64,000 nucleotides of DNA from Tubulanus polymorphus (GCF_964204645.1 NC_134035.1:13745951-13809950), one strand, 5' to 3'. Shown: positions 44,241 to 56,580, counted from the first letter of the stretch. Notes: generated by a model not told the origin, from the sequence alone. Program-made: numbers and translations.

Positions 44241-46190
44241 TCCTAGCATGAGCAGATGAGCAACTTTATGTACCGAACACCAGGGGTCGCAGTTTCACAG
44301 AAACGATCAATATTTTGACAACTGGGCCCAAGTCTCATAAAAGGACAAGTAGATTAATTTAATTTCTTCATTCAGTCAGTTTTTCGTTGTAGTTAATCGT
44401 ATATGTGAAACCGTACCCGTGGTAGGTTTGGTTTATGATGCGAGGTTTCAATCAGATTTAGATGCTACAGTTTAAAACACACTAAAAAGCGAGTACGGTA
44501 TTTAATCCCGTAGAGTCCAGTTTCACAGTTTAGCTAAAATTGATTCATCCTTTCTCTATGTTTAGTTTCACATTACATCCGGTATATAGGGTCAACTGCA
44601 ATTCAACAATTCAATTCCGAAAGGACCCTTGGCTAAATCTCATAAAATTTAACTTTGATTCAGACTTTTTTCAAAATGAAACATTTTTGAACGCAATTGG
44701 TTTGTGAAACTGGACTCTCCACGGATCAGTTTCTTAAAAAACTTTACTCAAAGATATCTATTTATTGAGACGGTAAACTCGAATTGAGTAAAGTTTTTTG
44801 AGTAAATTATTTCTATGAAACTGAACCCGTGGGATTTACGTGTGACGCACTGAGTGTGTGTGAAACTGCTGGCGTCTGTAATCACAACTAAAACAACACA
44901 GAAAATTCATCTTTATTTCAAATAAAACAGAACAACAGTTCACACGAAATATCATAGTCCCATAATAAAGAAAACCTGTCGATATTTCAACTTCTTGGTT
45001 TCATTGATTGTGAGACTTAACAGTCATACAAAATATGTCCATTTACAATATCACACAAGTTTATACATTTACAAATTCAAGTATTTGGTTTCATTGATTG
45101 AGTGACTTAAAATATGTCCATTTACATCATACATGTGTATCATACAAATTTATACAAAACCAGACCAATGAAACCAGGTCCTGAGGTACAATTACTAACT
45201 AATGCAGTTACATGGGCTTTCCAAGATGGATCAAGGGCATGAGATAATTTACGCACTCCATCATTAGGGTTTTCCCTCAATTGGCGAGGCAGAAAACCCG
45301 TTATCGCTGCTTTGCAACTATATTGAATCTAAAATTAAATCAATTTTCAGCTAAAATTAAAACCCACTTTACACAAATTTAAAAGGATTTGAAGACACAA
45401 CATTTATGAGTCTCTTTAGAGACCATCGTCAAGTCTGAAGAAATAACTATAACAGGGAAAAATTGAGAGGGAAAAACAAGTTCATCGAGAAAAGTAAAGC
45501 TAGAGGTTGTTAAGTGTTTAGGTTGAGAGGTTTTGTTATTTTGTGCATAGATTGTTCTAGTTATTTCTTCATTTACTTTTATCATTTTGATTCTGATTCT
45601 TGATAAATAAATTACGCCTTTTAAATTTGCATATAGCAGGGTTTAAATCATATATTCTATGCCTGAGTCAGGCTATTATTCTATTAGCAAAAATCACAGC
45701 ACAGCTTTGAGAGATCAGGGGATCAGGGGATGACTCTATTGTTTTTATGGATATGTGATACGCAGTCTATGAAACCATCACAAACAGACCAACAGTCGCC
45801 TGCCTGTGCCGACCAACACAATATAATACCGGTAATATATTTGACTTTAAACATTAAAATTGCAGATCTCGAAAATAAGTGGCAGCAAATCAATCTGCAG
45901 GTAGATGGCTGGTCGCTGTCCTTGTCTAATGGAATCCATCTCGTCCTAGAATAGAAAGAAAACCTGCGTCTGCAGATATTACATTGAAAATGTTTGATTG
46001 AATTAACAGTCGAGTGGGAATTAGTTTCTGAAATTATTTCATGATAACAGAGTTATAGTTCTAGATAATTTAACACCATTATTCGATATTTGATCAACTT
46101 TCAAACTGTTCTATTGGACAAATTTCATGCTGCAAAAAAACATCACAGCGACATATTAACAAATTTACATCACATAAGAGCAAAACTAAC

Positions 46191-46255
46191 GATTTCCAAA
46201 CTCATATCGGATTACCGGTAGTTCAGTGCCATTGCCGTGTAGACAATTTCCATTT
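46191..46255 (-). other. Candidate minus-strand exon c1 (NGNCLHG type)
   Basis: TCCTGCTAG acceptor and a GTTAGT donor bound an open frame reading NGNCLHGNGTELPVIRYEFG. It differs from c2 at 47829-47768 by one whole codon. The equivalent in unit B has an internal TGA. Coding status is unproven. Confidence 0.3.
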
Positions 46256-46663
46256 CTAGCAGGATTTCGCTTCAAAGAACCATAAAGTCATTAAGTTAAG
46301 AGCATTGATGATTTCCTGAAAAATAGATTTACAAATAATTGAACCGTTAAGTTTTATAACAAGCGAGAACCAGGTTGATTCATGTAGACTGTATTACTTA
46401 GTTTATTCTTAAAGAAATAACAGCAGCTTCAGCAACAAGAGTTTCTTTACACTTCGAAGGTGAATATCTGTAATTTCTTACCAAGCTAAAGGCTGCGTCC
46501 TCTAGTAAAGCAATGAGATACCTGCCGACATAGACCGATCAAACACATATCTTCAAATCAAACCCGGAAAAATACATCTGCTAAAATCGATCAGAAATAA
46601 TAAATAAAGTTTATAACTGATAAATCACCACTAATTACTGCGATAAATCGATATAAAACTCAC

Positions 46664-46729
46664 CACTTCTGATTTATGTTTGATTCTAAGAGTGCAATGT
46701 TGACTGTAAGTTCAGCTTCATTTTGGCTC
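46664..46729 (-). other. Candidate minus-strand exon d1
   Basis: TTTTAG acceptor and GTGAGT donor bound an open 66-base block, SQNEAELTVNIALLESNINQ. Its diverged relative near 48560-48625 reads KAELAVNIALYKHKSE, with a stop near its start. Confidence 0.3.
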
Positions 46730-46981
46730 CTAAAATACTAAAGTTGTATGAAATTCACTTGAAAGTTTGAACTTGGAGCAGGATAGAAGTGATTGAAAAT
46801 TCACTTTAACTGATTTATTTAGTTCCATGAGATATTTACCGGTAAATGTTTTGTTAAGTTACTGTTCACAGATTCTGTCAAGGGTTTCGCTTATTTAAGC
46901 TCCTAAAAACAAATGTATTAATGTTACAAATTGTCAGATAAATTGTTATGAAATAAGAGCAGTTTTAGATTAAAACTCACG

Positions 46982-47467
46982 GCTTTCGTTTCACTTGTTT
47001 GCGGAATTGTCAGGCTGCGTGTGAGGAGTGTCAGGCTGCGTGTGAGGAGTGTCAGGCTGCGTGTGAGGAGTGTCAGGCTGCGCGTGAGGAGTGTCAGGCT
47101 GTGTGTGAGGAGTGTCAGGCTGCTGCGCGTGAGGAGTGTCAGGCTGCGCGTGAGGAGTGTCAGGCTGCGCGTGAGGAGTGTCAGGCTGCGCGTGAGGAGT
47201 GTCAGGCTGCGCGTGAGGAGTGTCAGGCTGCGCGTGAGGAGTGTCAGGCTGCGCGTGAGGAGTGTCAGGCTGCGCGTGAGGAGTGTCAGGCTGCGCGTGA
47301 GGAGTGTCAGGCTGCGCGTGAGGAGTGTCAGGCTGCGTGTGAGGAGTGTCAGGCTGCGCGTGAGGAGTGTCAGGCTGCGTGTGAGGAGGATCTAGCAATA
47401 TGTTTGAGGCGACCTGTGAATGAGGTTTTATGAGTTGATAATTCTGGTGCTGTGTGGATTTCATTCT
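46982..47467 (-). other. 21-bp coding-like array, unit A (TPHAQPD repeat)
   Basis: About 17 copies of a 21-bp unit (GTCAGGCTGCGCGTGAGGA on plus), open on both strands because the period is a multiple of three. On the minus strand it lies between a TTACAG acceptor and a GTGAGT donor and opens with MKSTQHQNYQLIKPH, but the frame ends at a TGA before the donor. Unit B has about five repeats and a TAA in place of the Tyr codon after MKSTQHQN. I cannot decide between a real exon and a minisatellite in non-coding sequence. Confidence 0.4.
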
Positions 47468-47604
47468 GTAATGAGAAAATAGATAAATAAGATAAAGTCA
47501 CGAGTGTGTTTGTGTCTGTTATTCTGGATATTACTATTTTTCTTACTTGTTTTGACTATCGTAGTACTTTTTCCTCAATAATTTCCAATAGATTTGATAA
47601 GGAT

Positions 47605-47662
47605 GCAGCAGCAACATCAGCAACAGCAGCAGCAGCAACATCAGCAACAGCAACAGCAGCAT
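47605..47662. repeat. Short CAG/CAA tract, unit A
   Basis: GATGCAGCAGCAACATCAGC then four CAG units and mixed CAA/CAG. This is the counterpart of the large expansion at 60271-60540. Confidence 0.9.
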
Positions 47663-47767
47663 TTCTTACAAAACTTTCTGGAGAATCACACATAAAAATA
47701 TTGTAGAGAATAATAAATTGTTCGAATATAATTAAATTAGAGCACAGTGGAGTGATAAAAAACTCAC

Positions 47768-47829
47768 CATTTCCAAAATCATATCGGATTAGTTCAGTGC
47801 CAATTTGACCATGCAGACAATTTTCATTT
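47768..47829 (-). other. Candidate minus-strand exon c2 (NENCLHG type)
   Basis: CTGCTAG acceptor and ATG|GTGAGT donor around NENCLHGQIGTELIRYDFG. Paralogous to c1, about 1.57 kb away, as part of an internal duplication within the unit. Confidence 0.3.
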
Positions 47830-48776
47830 CTAGCAGGATTTCACTTCCAAGAGTTATAATGTAATTAAGTTAAGAGCACTGATGATTTTCTGAAAGAATA
47901 AATTTACGAATTATTGAACCGTTAAGTTTCATAACAAGCGAGTCAAGAGGGAATTGTTTTCATGAAATATTTGTGATAGTTACCTTAAAGTTCCAAATAA
48001 TTCAACACCATTATACAATCTTTGATCAACTTTCAAACTGCCTAAAAAATAAATTTACAAATAATTGAGCCGTTTAGTTTTATAACAAGCGAGAACCAAG
48101 TTGAATTATGTAGAGAAAATAACTTAGTTTATTCTTAAAGAAATAACAGCAGTTTCAGCAACAACAACTAGAGTTTCTTCACTATTTGAAGGTGAATATT
48201 TCAATTACTCCTGCTGCAATTAGTGTTTAATGCTTCGGTTTCTGAAAGAGAAAATAATGCCAGAAAATGGTTAATGAAATAGATAGAAACTGCAACTTGT
48301 TTGTGTTCGATTGACAGAAAACCTACCGGGTTAATGAGTAGTTTATCACAATGTGTTGAATATATGCAGATTTCTGACCTGTGTTTGATGGTAGCTTTAG
48401 ACTGCATCCTCTAGTGAGTTGATACCTGTCGACATTGATCAATCAAAAACACTTCATTTGCCGCACTTGATTTAAAGATAAATCTCCTGAAATAAGACAA
48501 TATAGTTTATAACTGATAAAGCACCACAAATTACAGCAATAAATCAATATAAAACTCACCACTTCTGACTTGTGTTTGTAGAGCGCAATGTTAACTGCAA
48601 GTTCAGCTTTATTTTAGACCCTAGAATACAACAGTTGTATAATTTTGATGATTCGAACTTTGACCAGAATAGAAGTGATTGAAAATTCGCCTTCACTGAT
48701 TAATGTAGCTTCTAATCAGGAAATGAGTTTATAAATGTACAGTCAAACAGAGACTAGAATCTGTAGAGATATTTAC

Positions 48777-48816
48777 CGGTACCGTATTGGTTTTGAGGAT
48801 CTAAAGCGATGTCCAT
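48777..48816 (-). other. Candidate minus-strand start exon MDIALDPQNQYGT
   Basis: ATG at 48816 follows TTTAAG and opens 13 codons up to ACCG|GTAAAT. The 40-base block is preserved in unit B at 61692-61653. Product unknown. Confidence 0.35.
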
Positions 48817-48967
48817 CTTAAACAAATGTGAAGTGAATTCCCAATGTTTACTGTTCACAGATTCTATCAAGGGTTCCAGTTATTTCAGCTCCTAAATACA
48901 AATTTTAGAAATTGTCAGTGAAGCTGTTATGAAATAAGAGCAGTTTCAAACTAAATCAAAAACTCAC

Positions 48968-49045
48968 CATTTTCGTCAATGTTTTTAAGCCAGCGGTATT
49001 TGAGGTTGACTGCGTTGGGCGCCAAAACCTCCATAGGTCTGTTCA
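48968..49045 (-). other. Candidate minus-strand exon NRPMEVLAPNAVNLKYRW
   Basis: ATTTTCAG acceptor and AATG|GTGAGT donor bound a 78-base block open in one frame (NRPMEVLAPNAVNLKYRW, then LKNIDEN). The unit B copy at 61921-61844 is identical over the block. I do not recognise the protein. Confidence 0.4.
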
Positions 49046-49236
49046 CTGAAAATATGTATGGAAAACATAAAGATCTTGATAATTTCCAGTTTTGATCAGG
49101 AAATAAATACATTTCAACAATTGAAAACTCACTTCAAACTAAGCCGTGATCTTTGAGTGATTGAATGCTGGAAACATGAACAGATCGAATAATTATTATA
49201 GAACAGTTCTCTAAAAATAATGAATTTCCAGGTTTT

Positions 49237-49374
49237 ACCTACTGCTGTTGTTGCAGCTGCTGGTGGTGGTGGTGGTGCTGCTGTCGTTCCTGGTGCTGCT
49301 GCTGTTGTTGCTGGTTGTGCTGCTGCTGGTACTGCTGGTGAGTTAAGTAGCTGCAGCTGCTGTGTGTGTCTCAT
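49237..49374 (-). other. Low-complexity Pro/Ala/Gln-rich open frame
   Basis: MRHTQQLQLLNSPAVPAAAQ and onward to a GTAAAA donor in one frame, and a Gln/His run in another. The block is CAG/CTG-derived. The unit B copy is truncated (62107-62200). Confidence 0.3.
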
Positions 49375-49809
49375 CCTGTAAATGAGAGTAAAACATTAGC
49401 TGTTAGTTCAAAAGTGATTCAAAATATCAACAGAGACTGTGAAGAATTCTGTGGAGAAATTCATTACCAGTTTTGTACTTACCTTTAAATGAGCCTGTTT
49501 AAATAGTAAATTCTATTGCATTCATTTCATTCTGAAAAGAAAAAGAAACAATAATCAGTGACAATAGAGCAGAATGTAACATCTCAAATTATCAATCAAT
49601 CAGACAGAAACAGTACAGGATTTCTGTAGATTAAACTGCTGTACTTATTTCATACTGATTGTACAGTTACAGATACATGTAACATTGTGTACAGATACAG
49701 AGTACAGATCACTGCATTACTTCATCCTGTGATTGAACAGTGATTTAATGTTGTCTTATCTTCATTTGATTCCCATCCGTCTAACTAAAACATCAGAACA
49801 TTTTAACTC

Positions 49810-50110
49810 ATCTAACCTCCCGACCCGACCCTCCCAGACCCCATCCCTCCGGCCCTCCCGGACCCCTTCCCTCCCGCCCGCCCTCACCCCTTCCCTCCCC
49901 CCTCCCGGACCCCTTCCCTCCCGCCCGCCCTCACCCCTTCCCTCCCCCCTCCCGGACCCCTTCCCTCCCGCCCACCCTCACCCCTTCCCTCCTGCCCTCC
50001 CTCACCCCTTCCCTCCCGCCCTCCCTCAATGCCCTGCCACCCCAAATGCCCTCCCACCTAGCCCTACCTCAATGCCCTCCCTCAATACCCTCCCACCTAG
50101 CCCTCCCATC
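49810..50110 (+). repeat. C/T-rich minisatellite, unit A
   Basis: CCCTTCCCTCCCGCCCGCC-type units in about ten degenerate copies, with an open frame from base composition only. Unit B is shorter at 62490-62695. Confidence 0.85.
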
Positions 50111-50634
50111 ATGCCTCCTGTCTCCTCTTCAGACTCCACTCATCTGTACAATAACTACAATACGATTTGCCATTTTTCATGATCATATCAATTTCATATC
50201 AAACCAAACCTGAGGAATTAACTAATAATGTTTTAAGGGAGGGGGAGGTATACGGAGGGTTCACCCGAACCAAGGAAATAAGCCCGAACCAAACCTCCAC
50301 TCACAAAATATTGTGAGAAAGGCAAACACAAACCAAGGACAAGAACGATGTGGGATCAAAACAAATTAATGCTATTTATGTTGCTTCACTAATTCAACGT
50401 CGTCTCAGTAGATGAGATATTTCTATACTCTGTACAACAGGTTGTAAAAAGTTGTTTTCATGGAATCTTATTCATAAGATTTATTAATCAATGTTTATAA
50501 ACTGCTGGTGCAAAATATATTCGTCATAAATAACCTGTTTGATTGTCTTTTCAAGTTAACACTTGAACCCAGTGGAACAAATCAAACTCCAGCCATTTTT
50601 CCGCCATTTTTCGTTTTTACTCTTTTCTTTGACT

Positions 50635-50825
50635 TGAGTCGAGGTAGGAATAGACCCCTGCCCACACCTTAAGCGTGCAGGACACTAAACCTTCGAAATG
50701 CTCTCGGACCCCACTCTTTATATTTTATTTTCATTTTTTTGAGTCGAGGTAGGGATAGACCCCTGCCCGCCCTCTAAGCGTGCAGGGCACTAAACCTTCG
50801 AATTGCTCTCGGACCCCACTCTTTA
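50635..50825 (-). mobile_element. Tandem pair of about 115-bp repeats with a tRNA-like B box
   Basis: Two units sharing GAGTCGAGGTAGG and AATAGACCCCTGCCC, then CTCGGACCCCACTCTTTATA. The minus strand reads GGGGTCTATCCC, close to a B box. The pair is repeated in unit B at 63220-63415. A SINE origin is possible. Confidence 0.5.
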
Positions 50826-51139
50826 TATCAGCATTTCATGCTGTTTTATTTTATTCACGCGTTCGCTTTATATTTTTTCTTTTCATATGGCTTTTCCTTA
50901 TTTTGTCGTCTCACTAGAACTCTCATCAGTTCCGACTGGGATCAAGTTTAATCTTTTAGAGACAAACAGCAAAAGTTTGCATTAGTTGCACTAGCAGCAG
51001 CAGCAGCTGCAGCAGCACCAGCAGCAACACTGATACAGATGAATCTTTCATTAACTACGTCATTAGTTCCACATAAATCATTTCATTCTCAAATACTGAG
51101 TCGTGAAGGCAACAGAAATAACTTGTAAAATCTTTCATT

Positions 51140-51650
51140 CACGGCCCTGGTTTGGTGACCAAGAGTCAAAGTTTGGTTCATAGCCTAGGTTTGGTGACCA
51201 AAGAGTCAAAGTTTGGTTTATGGCCCTGGTTTGGTGACCAAGAGTCAAAATTTGGTTCACAGCCCTGGTTTGGTGACCTAAGAGTCAAAGTTTGGTTTAT
51301 GGCCCTGCTTTGGTGACCAAAGAGTCAAAGTTTGGTTCACAGCCCAGGTTTGGTGACCAAAGAGTCAAAGTTTGGTTCACAGCCCAGGTTTGGTGACCAA
51401 AGAGTCAAAGTTTGGTTCACAGATCTGTTTTTGAGACCAAAGAGTCAAAGTTTGGTTCATAGCCCAGGTTTGGAAACCAAAGAGTCAAAGTTTGGTTCAT
51501 AGCCCTGTTTTGTGGTGACCAAAGAGTCAAAATTTGGTCTATGGTTCTGATTTGGTGACCACAGAGGGTAAATATAGCTGATGGCCCTCGTTGAAGGTAA
51601 GTCAGTTTTATGGCCCTGGTTTGATAAGCTAAAGTTTGGTTCATGACCGC
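51140..51650. repeat. 40-bp minisatellite, about 12 copies
   Basis: Unit contains GGTTTGGTGACCAAAGAGTC followed by AAAGTTTGGTTCA. The unit B counterpart (63735 on) runs off the window. Confidence 0.9.
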
Positions 51651-52959
51651 AGTTATATAAAGGTGGCACTAGAGATGAATTTTCATATATGGAGCAGTTT
51701 TTAGCTATCAAATTGTCACAGAGACCGAACAAACGTAACATTAGAAATTGAGCGTTGCATATGTTGAACAGGGGAATTGTAAAAAACACCCATCACTCGT
51801 ATAAACTCAAGAATTACACACTGAATGGGCTAAAAATCTTGTACTAAATCATAAAGTGTGAAATAATTCTGACTTATTTGAGTCTACTGGAAAATGATGC
51901 ATCGATCGAAGTCTAAAAGCTATAAACTGACAAATTGATCGAGCGCTGATAATATTTTAAATAACAGCGGAGGATGAAATAACTTTCATAAACTGATAGG
52001 ATCGCGAAAAATGTCAAAATACACTAGATATGTACCCCTCCCTCCCTATTATATCCTGAATATAATAATAGAACAATAGTCTCTCCGTGTCAATCTTTGT
52101 CCCACCTATAAATTGTAAAGTTTATTTCAGAAAATGTGTCCCATCTTTTTGAAAAGGATAACTAATTATTAAGGATATCTATCTATGAATAGTGATATAC
52201 TGTGCCATGTAAACTGCTGAAGGCAAATGAAGTGTCTGAAAATCCATAAAAGTGATTACAAAACCTATCACTATTCTAATAAGTTCTATACTCTTCTTCA
52301 AAAAATGAAGAGTACATCTCTGTCTAAGAATCTGCAGTAAAAGAGGAAGCAGCGATGAATGTGACTGCATCTCGACTCTCGTCAACAATTTTGTAAGTCG
52401 TCCTATACAGTTCTCAGTATTTACAGCCGTTTCTAAAATAGCACAGAAGAAAATACATCTTTCAGCTGGAAATGTATCAGTAAACCGCCAGATATCAACA
52501 GTAATTATTACGTATGATTGTTGTTTCATTGAATTATTAATGAAACCGTGTTTTGATCGGAGCCAAGGAGCAGTTTGTGATCATTCAATACCTTAAATAA
52601 TCGCCCTAAAAATTGAAAAGTCCCCGTTCAAAAATCCGGGGCAATTATCTCATAACGATTGAGAGAAGTGATGGTGAAATAACGTGCGCACTCACCGGGG
52701 ATCAAACCCGGGTCTCATAGAAATAACAACCAGTAAAATAGAACGAGTCCAATTGGCCGATGGTTATACAGCTTGTCATGCATAACAACTGAAACATGAC
52801 ATGTTGCAGTCACGTGTTTCATAATGATTAATCCTTTCTTAGAATAATAAAAAGATGGGACGCATTTTCTGAAATATCCTGAACTTCAAGACTAAAACTA
52901 ACGTCAACTAAACCTGTACCTAAACCCTAAAGCCCCACCCTATATCCCTCCCTCTAAAG

Positions 52960-53220
52960 CAGGGTCCGATCTAAGGAATGAAAGCCACTTGCCCAGGGGG
53001 CAAGCATATCTGAAATTTCGCTTGCCCCCCCCCCCCCAAAGATGCTTGCCCTTCACAGGCAGTCCGATTGGTGGCACTATCATCCTTGTATCGAGTGGGA
53101 AAAAAGTTTTGTGACATAAAATTGCACTAGCCCGGGGGACAAGTGATAATGATAACCTACTCGCCCTGATGAGAATATACTTGTCCCAGGCAATCGGACA
53201 AGTGCTTAGATCGGACCTTG
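52960..53220. mobile_element. Non-autonomous element with 16-bp terminal inverted repeats
   Basis: CAGGGTCCGATCTAAG at the left and its one-mismatch reverse complement CTTAGATCGGACCTTG at the right, 261 bp in all, with a poly-C run inside. The CAGGG start resembles hAT-type ends, but no clear 8-bp target duplication is seen. Confidence 0.75.
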
Positions 53221-53344
53221 AATCCTACCACCACCCCTACATCCCTCCCGCCCTCCCTCACCCCTTCCCTCCCGCCCTCCCTCACCCCTTCCCTCCCGCC
53301 CTCCCTCTACCCCTTCCCTCCCCCCAACCCTACCCACCCTCCCC

Positions 53345-53565
53345 AAACCCCATGGTTAGATGAGTTAAATGTTCTGATGTTTTAGTTAGATGGATGGGAA
53401 TCTAATGAAGATGAGAGAACATTATTAAATCACTGTTCAATCACAGGATGAAGTAATGCAGTGATCTGTACTCTGTATCTGTACACAATGTTACATGTAT
53501 CTGTAACTGTTCAATCAGTATGAAATAAGTACAGCAGTTTAATCTATAGAAATTCGAACTCTCAA
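53345..53565 (-). repeat. Inverted fragment of the duplicated unit
   Basis: Reverse complement of about 49610-49815 (unit A) and 62285-62490 (unit B): GTTAGATGAGTTAAATGTTC, then the run with TACACAATGTTACATGTATC, to CAGCAGTTTAATCTA. Confidence 0.85.
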
Positions 53566-54207
53566 GATACACATGATCTGATTGTCACAAAGGAACATGA
53601 TTGATAACTAGTTGTATTATTGACATCAGGAACCAGTTTCATATTGATTAGAAATAACATTTGAGTTGACCACAATTAAGAAAACCTGTAAACCCGCTTA
53701 CAGAAATAACAATCCCAACCATGAACTGATTATAGCCAAATATTCACCGATATAATGAAATTTGAAATGATTGAATAAATGCAACAGGTTTTTGTGATTT
53801 CATTTCGAAACATGGTTTATAACAAACACTATAAAACTGGTCCCTTTAAAATCAATTCAACAACCGATGATGATTAGGTAAATGTAACTTATCTTGAATT
53901 TCCACATTTAGTGATTCCCGAGTCCTTGTTATCCTGTGCTGAATCCAAGAGTGATTACTGATGTCCTGTGCTGAATCCAAGAGTGATTACTGATGTCCTG
54001 TGTGAAACCAAAAAAGTCTGATTGTGAAACACTGATTCCTTGTTGTCCTGTGCAGAATCTAAGAGTGATTCTTGTTTTCCTGTGCTGAATCAAAATTCCC
54101 ATTGAACATGCTGAAGTGATACCTATAATAGACAAATAAAAGGTAGTTTTCTATCTTAGAAATAACTGCAGAAATATCAAATTTAAAATTCCAGTAGCGT
54201 TCCAGTG

Positions 54208-54351
54208 CAGCGGCAATAATTTACTGAATGACATTTTTTTTCTATGAATACCACGTTTGGAAGAAATTAAGTTAATTCGCCGCTGCAATATTTAGAACCT
54301 GTCCAAAATCGGCATTTGGCCACAGCAATCAAAAATTGCTTCCAACTCGCC
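54208..54351. repeat. Dispersed repeat, copy 2
   Basis: Matches 32356-32495 (CGCCGCTGCAATATTTAGAA, TTGCTTCCAAC). Same orientation. Confidence 0.8.
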
Positions 54352-56439
54352 TGAATTCAAACTTACAAATTAAATTGTTCGCTCCAATCTGCAGTTCATT
54401 TATTCACGGGGTTTTTCTATCCACAGTTTAGGTTTTGAATCCTGAGTTGAACATGAAATATAAACAAGAAAGTAATGAAGGAACATGAACAGTTTAAATA
54501 TTATCAGTTTCTGAAACTGATGGAAGAAACACTTAAAAGATGAAACAAAACTGACACTGTTTTCACTGTTTGATGTAATCAGTTCTCCAGGTTCGGACGA
54601 CGATGTCAATTGTTTATAAAATAGTTTTACACATCTACAAATGAAAACAGAAAGTATCAAAATGATACAGAAATGAAAAAATAGAATGAATTCAAACCAG
54701 AAACCAAAACTAATTCACAATTTGAAGAATCATTCTACAGCGAGGTGAACCCCATCTAGAAATATTGGGGGGGGGGGGGAAGGCGATACATCGGCTCTCA
54801 GGGCCCCCTATTCTAAATTCCTGGATCCACCCGTGGTCATTCAATCCATCACTGTTCCTTCTCAAGCTGCTTTTTCTTTTGTCACGCTTGACTAACCGCC
54901 ACCACGATGTGCACCTTTGTGCCTATGAAATATGGTTACCCACAATATCTGAGATGGAATATTTTTCGCCATTTAAACCAATGTTACAAAAACACTTACC
55001 GAATATTAAAATACTGATTTCAGGGGTCGGGAAGGAGGGTGGCAATGTTGTAATAAGGTGAGGTTTTTGCTTAATTTCGTGTTATGGTAAAGCACGCCAT
55101 TTTGATAATACGTCATAGTGTACCTCGGATTGGGATTCCCGCGAATGTCAAAATGTACAATGTTGGTATCGAGTTTCAATCGAGAGGTCGAATCCCGATA
55201 TAGGGAGATTCTCAACAGCAGCGGCTATAGCCACACTCTCTGTACAATTTTCGATTAGATTGGGTTTTATATTCTACGCAATATTCCAAAGAATTTATTC
55301 TTGACCACGCTCCGGCGCCGGAGTCGAGTAGTTCTCTGTCAGCTTGCTTTGATCAGGCTGGGAAAATGTATTCATAGTGTCTAGTCAGTTCTGCCAAAAT
55401 CCAATAGATGGCGATCGTAGCATCATTATCAAACTTAGTGGACGTCCCGGGTTCGAACCCAGTAATTACTGACACTGATTCAGAGTGGTCCTGATGCTGA
55501 GTAGAGAATGTACAGGGGTGTCCCCGGTTCGAACCGGGTTCAGAGTGGTCCTGATGCTGAATAGCACCCTTGGTGACGGACAGCCTGGGCCACTAAAAGT
55601 TTTCCGGCGTGAACTTTCGGCCCCGGCCCTCGCTGTGGGACCCACGCCGGGAGAACATGATCCGATAGAAAATAAATTATGCAGTATACAAAGGATCTGT
55701 TAGTATTTGTTTTTACTGCACGCGCGGCCCGCCCTATATCAGGAACTTACCCGCCACACCCGTTCAGCCCGTATATAATCATAACCCGGTGCAAGGGCTC
55801 CTCGGGGGGTCTTTGACCCCAAAATATCTATAAAAAAAACTATTAGAAAATCATTCAGTAGAATACTAAAAGGTCAAAATCCCTGTAACTTTCGGAGAAG
55901 ATAGAACACTATTCATGGGCTACGCCGAGTCCGGTTACCTGTTGTTGCCCGGTACCAAGGCTCCTTGGGGATCTAATTGACCCCCAAACACCGTCAAAAA
56001 TATTGTTTAAGAATTTGATAAATAAAATACGAAACGGTCATCAATGTGTCTGAAACGTTCAGGGAAGATAGACATAGTCTAACAATTGAATGAGTAATTG
56101 TTTCTGTAGTGTGAAACGAATGTTACAGGCCGCTAGCCATCTCGTGCCCCTGGGGAATAGCCATCTCGTGCCCCTGGGGATCTTGTTGTTTATTATTTGT
56201 GAAGGTTTCGCTCGAAAACTATAACAAACACACAGAATACTCACTTAGAATTATACAGAAAGAGAATTGAATTCTTTTTAGAGATTAAATCCATCGCGCT
56301 TTATCTCAAGGAAGCTATATCTAGTATTCAATCAACACGAAAGGAAATATCTTTATTGAAAAAAATGTACAGAAATATACAAAAATAATGAATTCAACTT
56401 TTCCCAGCAGCAATTAAAATACACAATCCTTGACCTTGG

Positions 56440-56580
56440 ATGCCAGTTAACCGACAATTGTGGAACTAACCCTAACCCTCGTTCCAGTAAGACCATACCC
56501 TACCCCCGGCTGAGACTCGAACTCAGGACTCGCACGTGCAAACCTAGAATGTCTACCACTAGACCATAGAATTCTGATGT
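56440..56580 (-). mobile_element. tRNA-derived SINE in unit B
   Basis: A box TGGTCTAGTGG at 56566-56556 and a B-box-like GAGTTCGAGTC at 56524-56514 on the minus strand, spaced as in a tRNA gene. It is followed by GGGTTAGGGTTAG-type sequence. Confidence 0.75.

Larger units (their letters stand above)
42630..51650 (+). repeat. Large duplicated segment, unit A
   Basis: Matches unit B in order and orientation over the whole length: CACCCTTGGTGACGGACAGC (42889 and 55565), the SINE, 30-bp array, 21-bp array, CAG tract, candidate exons, C/T tract, 115-bp doublet and 40-bp array. Offset falls from about 12.75 kb at the left to about 12.59 kb at 50.8 kb, the change coming mostly from tandem arrays. 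The left edge lies in the right arm of the foldback MITE. The right edge is not defined because unit B is cut by the window end. Confidence 0.93.
51651..55379. other. Spacer between duplicated units, no gene recognised
   Basis: Mostly AT-rich sequence without convincing exons. It contains a TIR element (52960-53220), an inverted fragment of the duplicated unit (53345-53565), a dispersed repeat (54208-54351) and a tandem repeat of about 32 bp with CTGTGCTGAATC (53930-54110). 52690-52765 has a B-box-like GGGTTTGATCCC on the minus strand. Confidence 0.5.

Noticed and set aside
45379-45585. Minus-strand frame with a stretch resembling sequence near the end of some retroelements
   Set aside because: Only a short, non-diagnostic string; I could not tie it to a named element family.
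46999-47433. Long plus-strand open frames (CQAACEE and RVRSVRL repeats) over the 21-bp array
   Set aside because: The period is a multiple of three, so all frames tend to stay open. No supporting flank, start context or conservation.
49733-50182. Pro-rich plus-strand frame of 149 residues
   Set aside because: Composition artefact of the C/T minisatellite; the unit B copy differs in length and frame.
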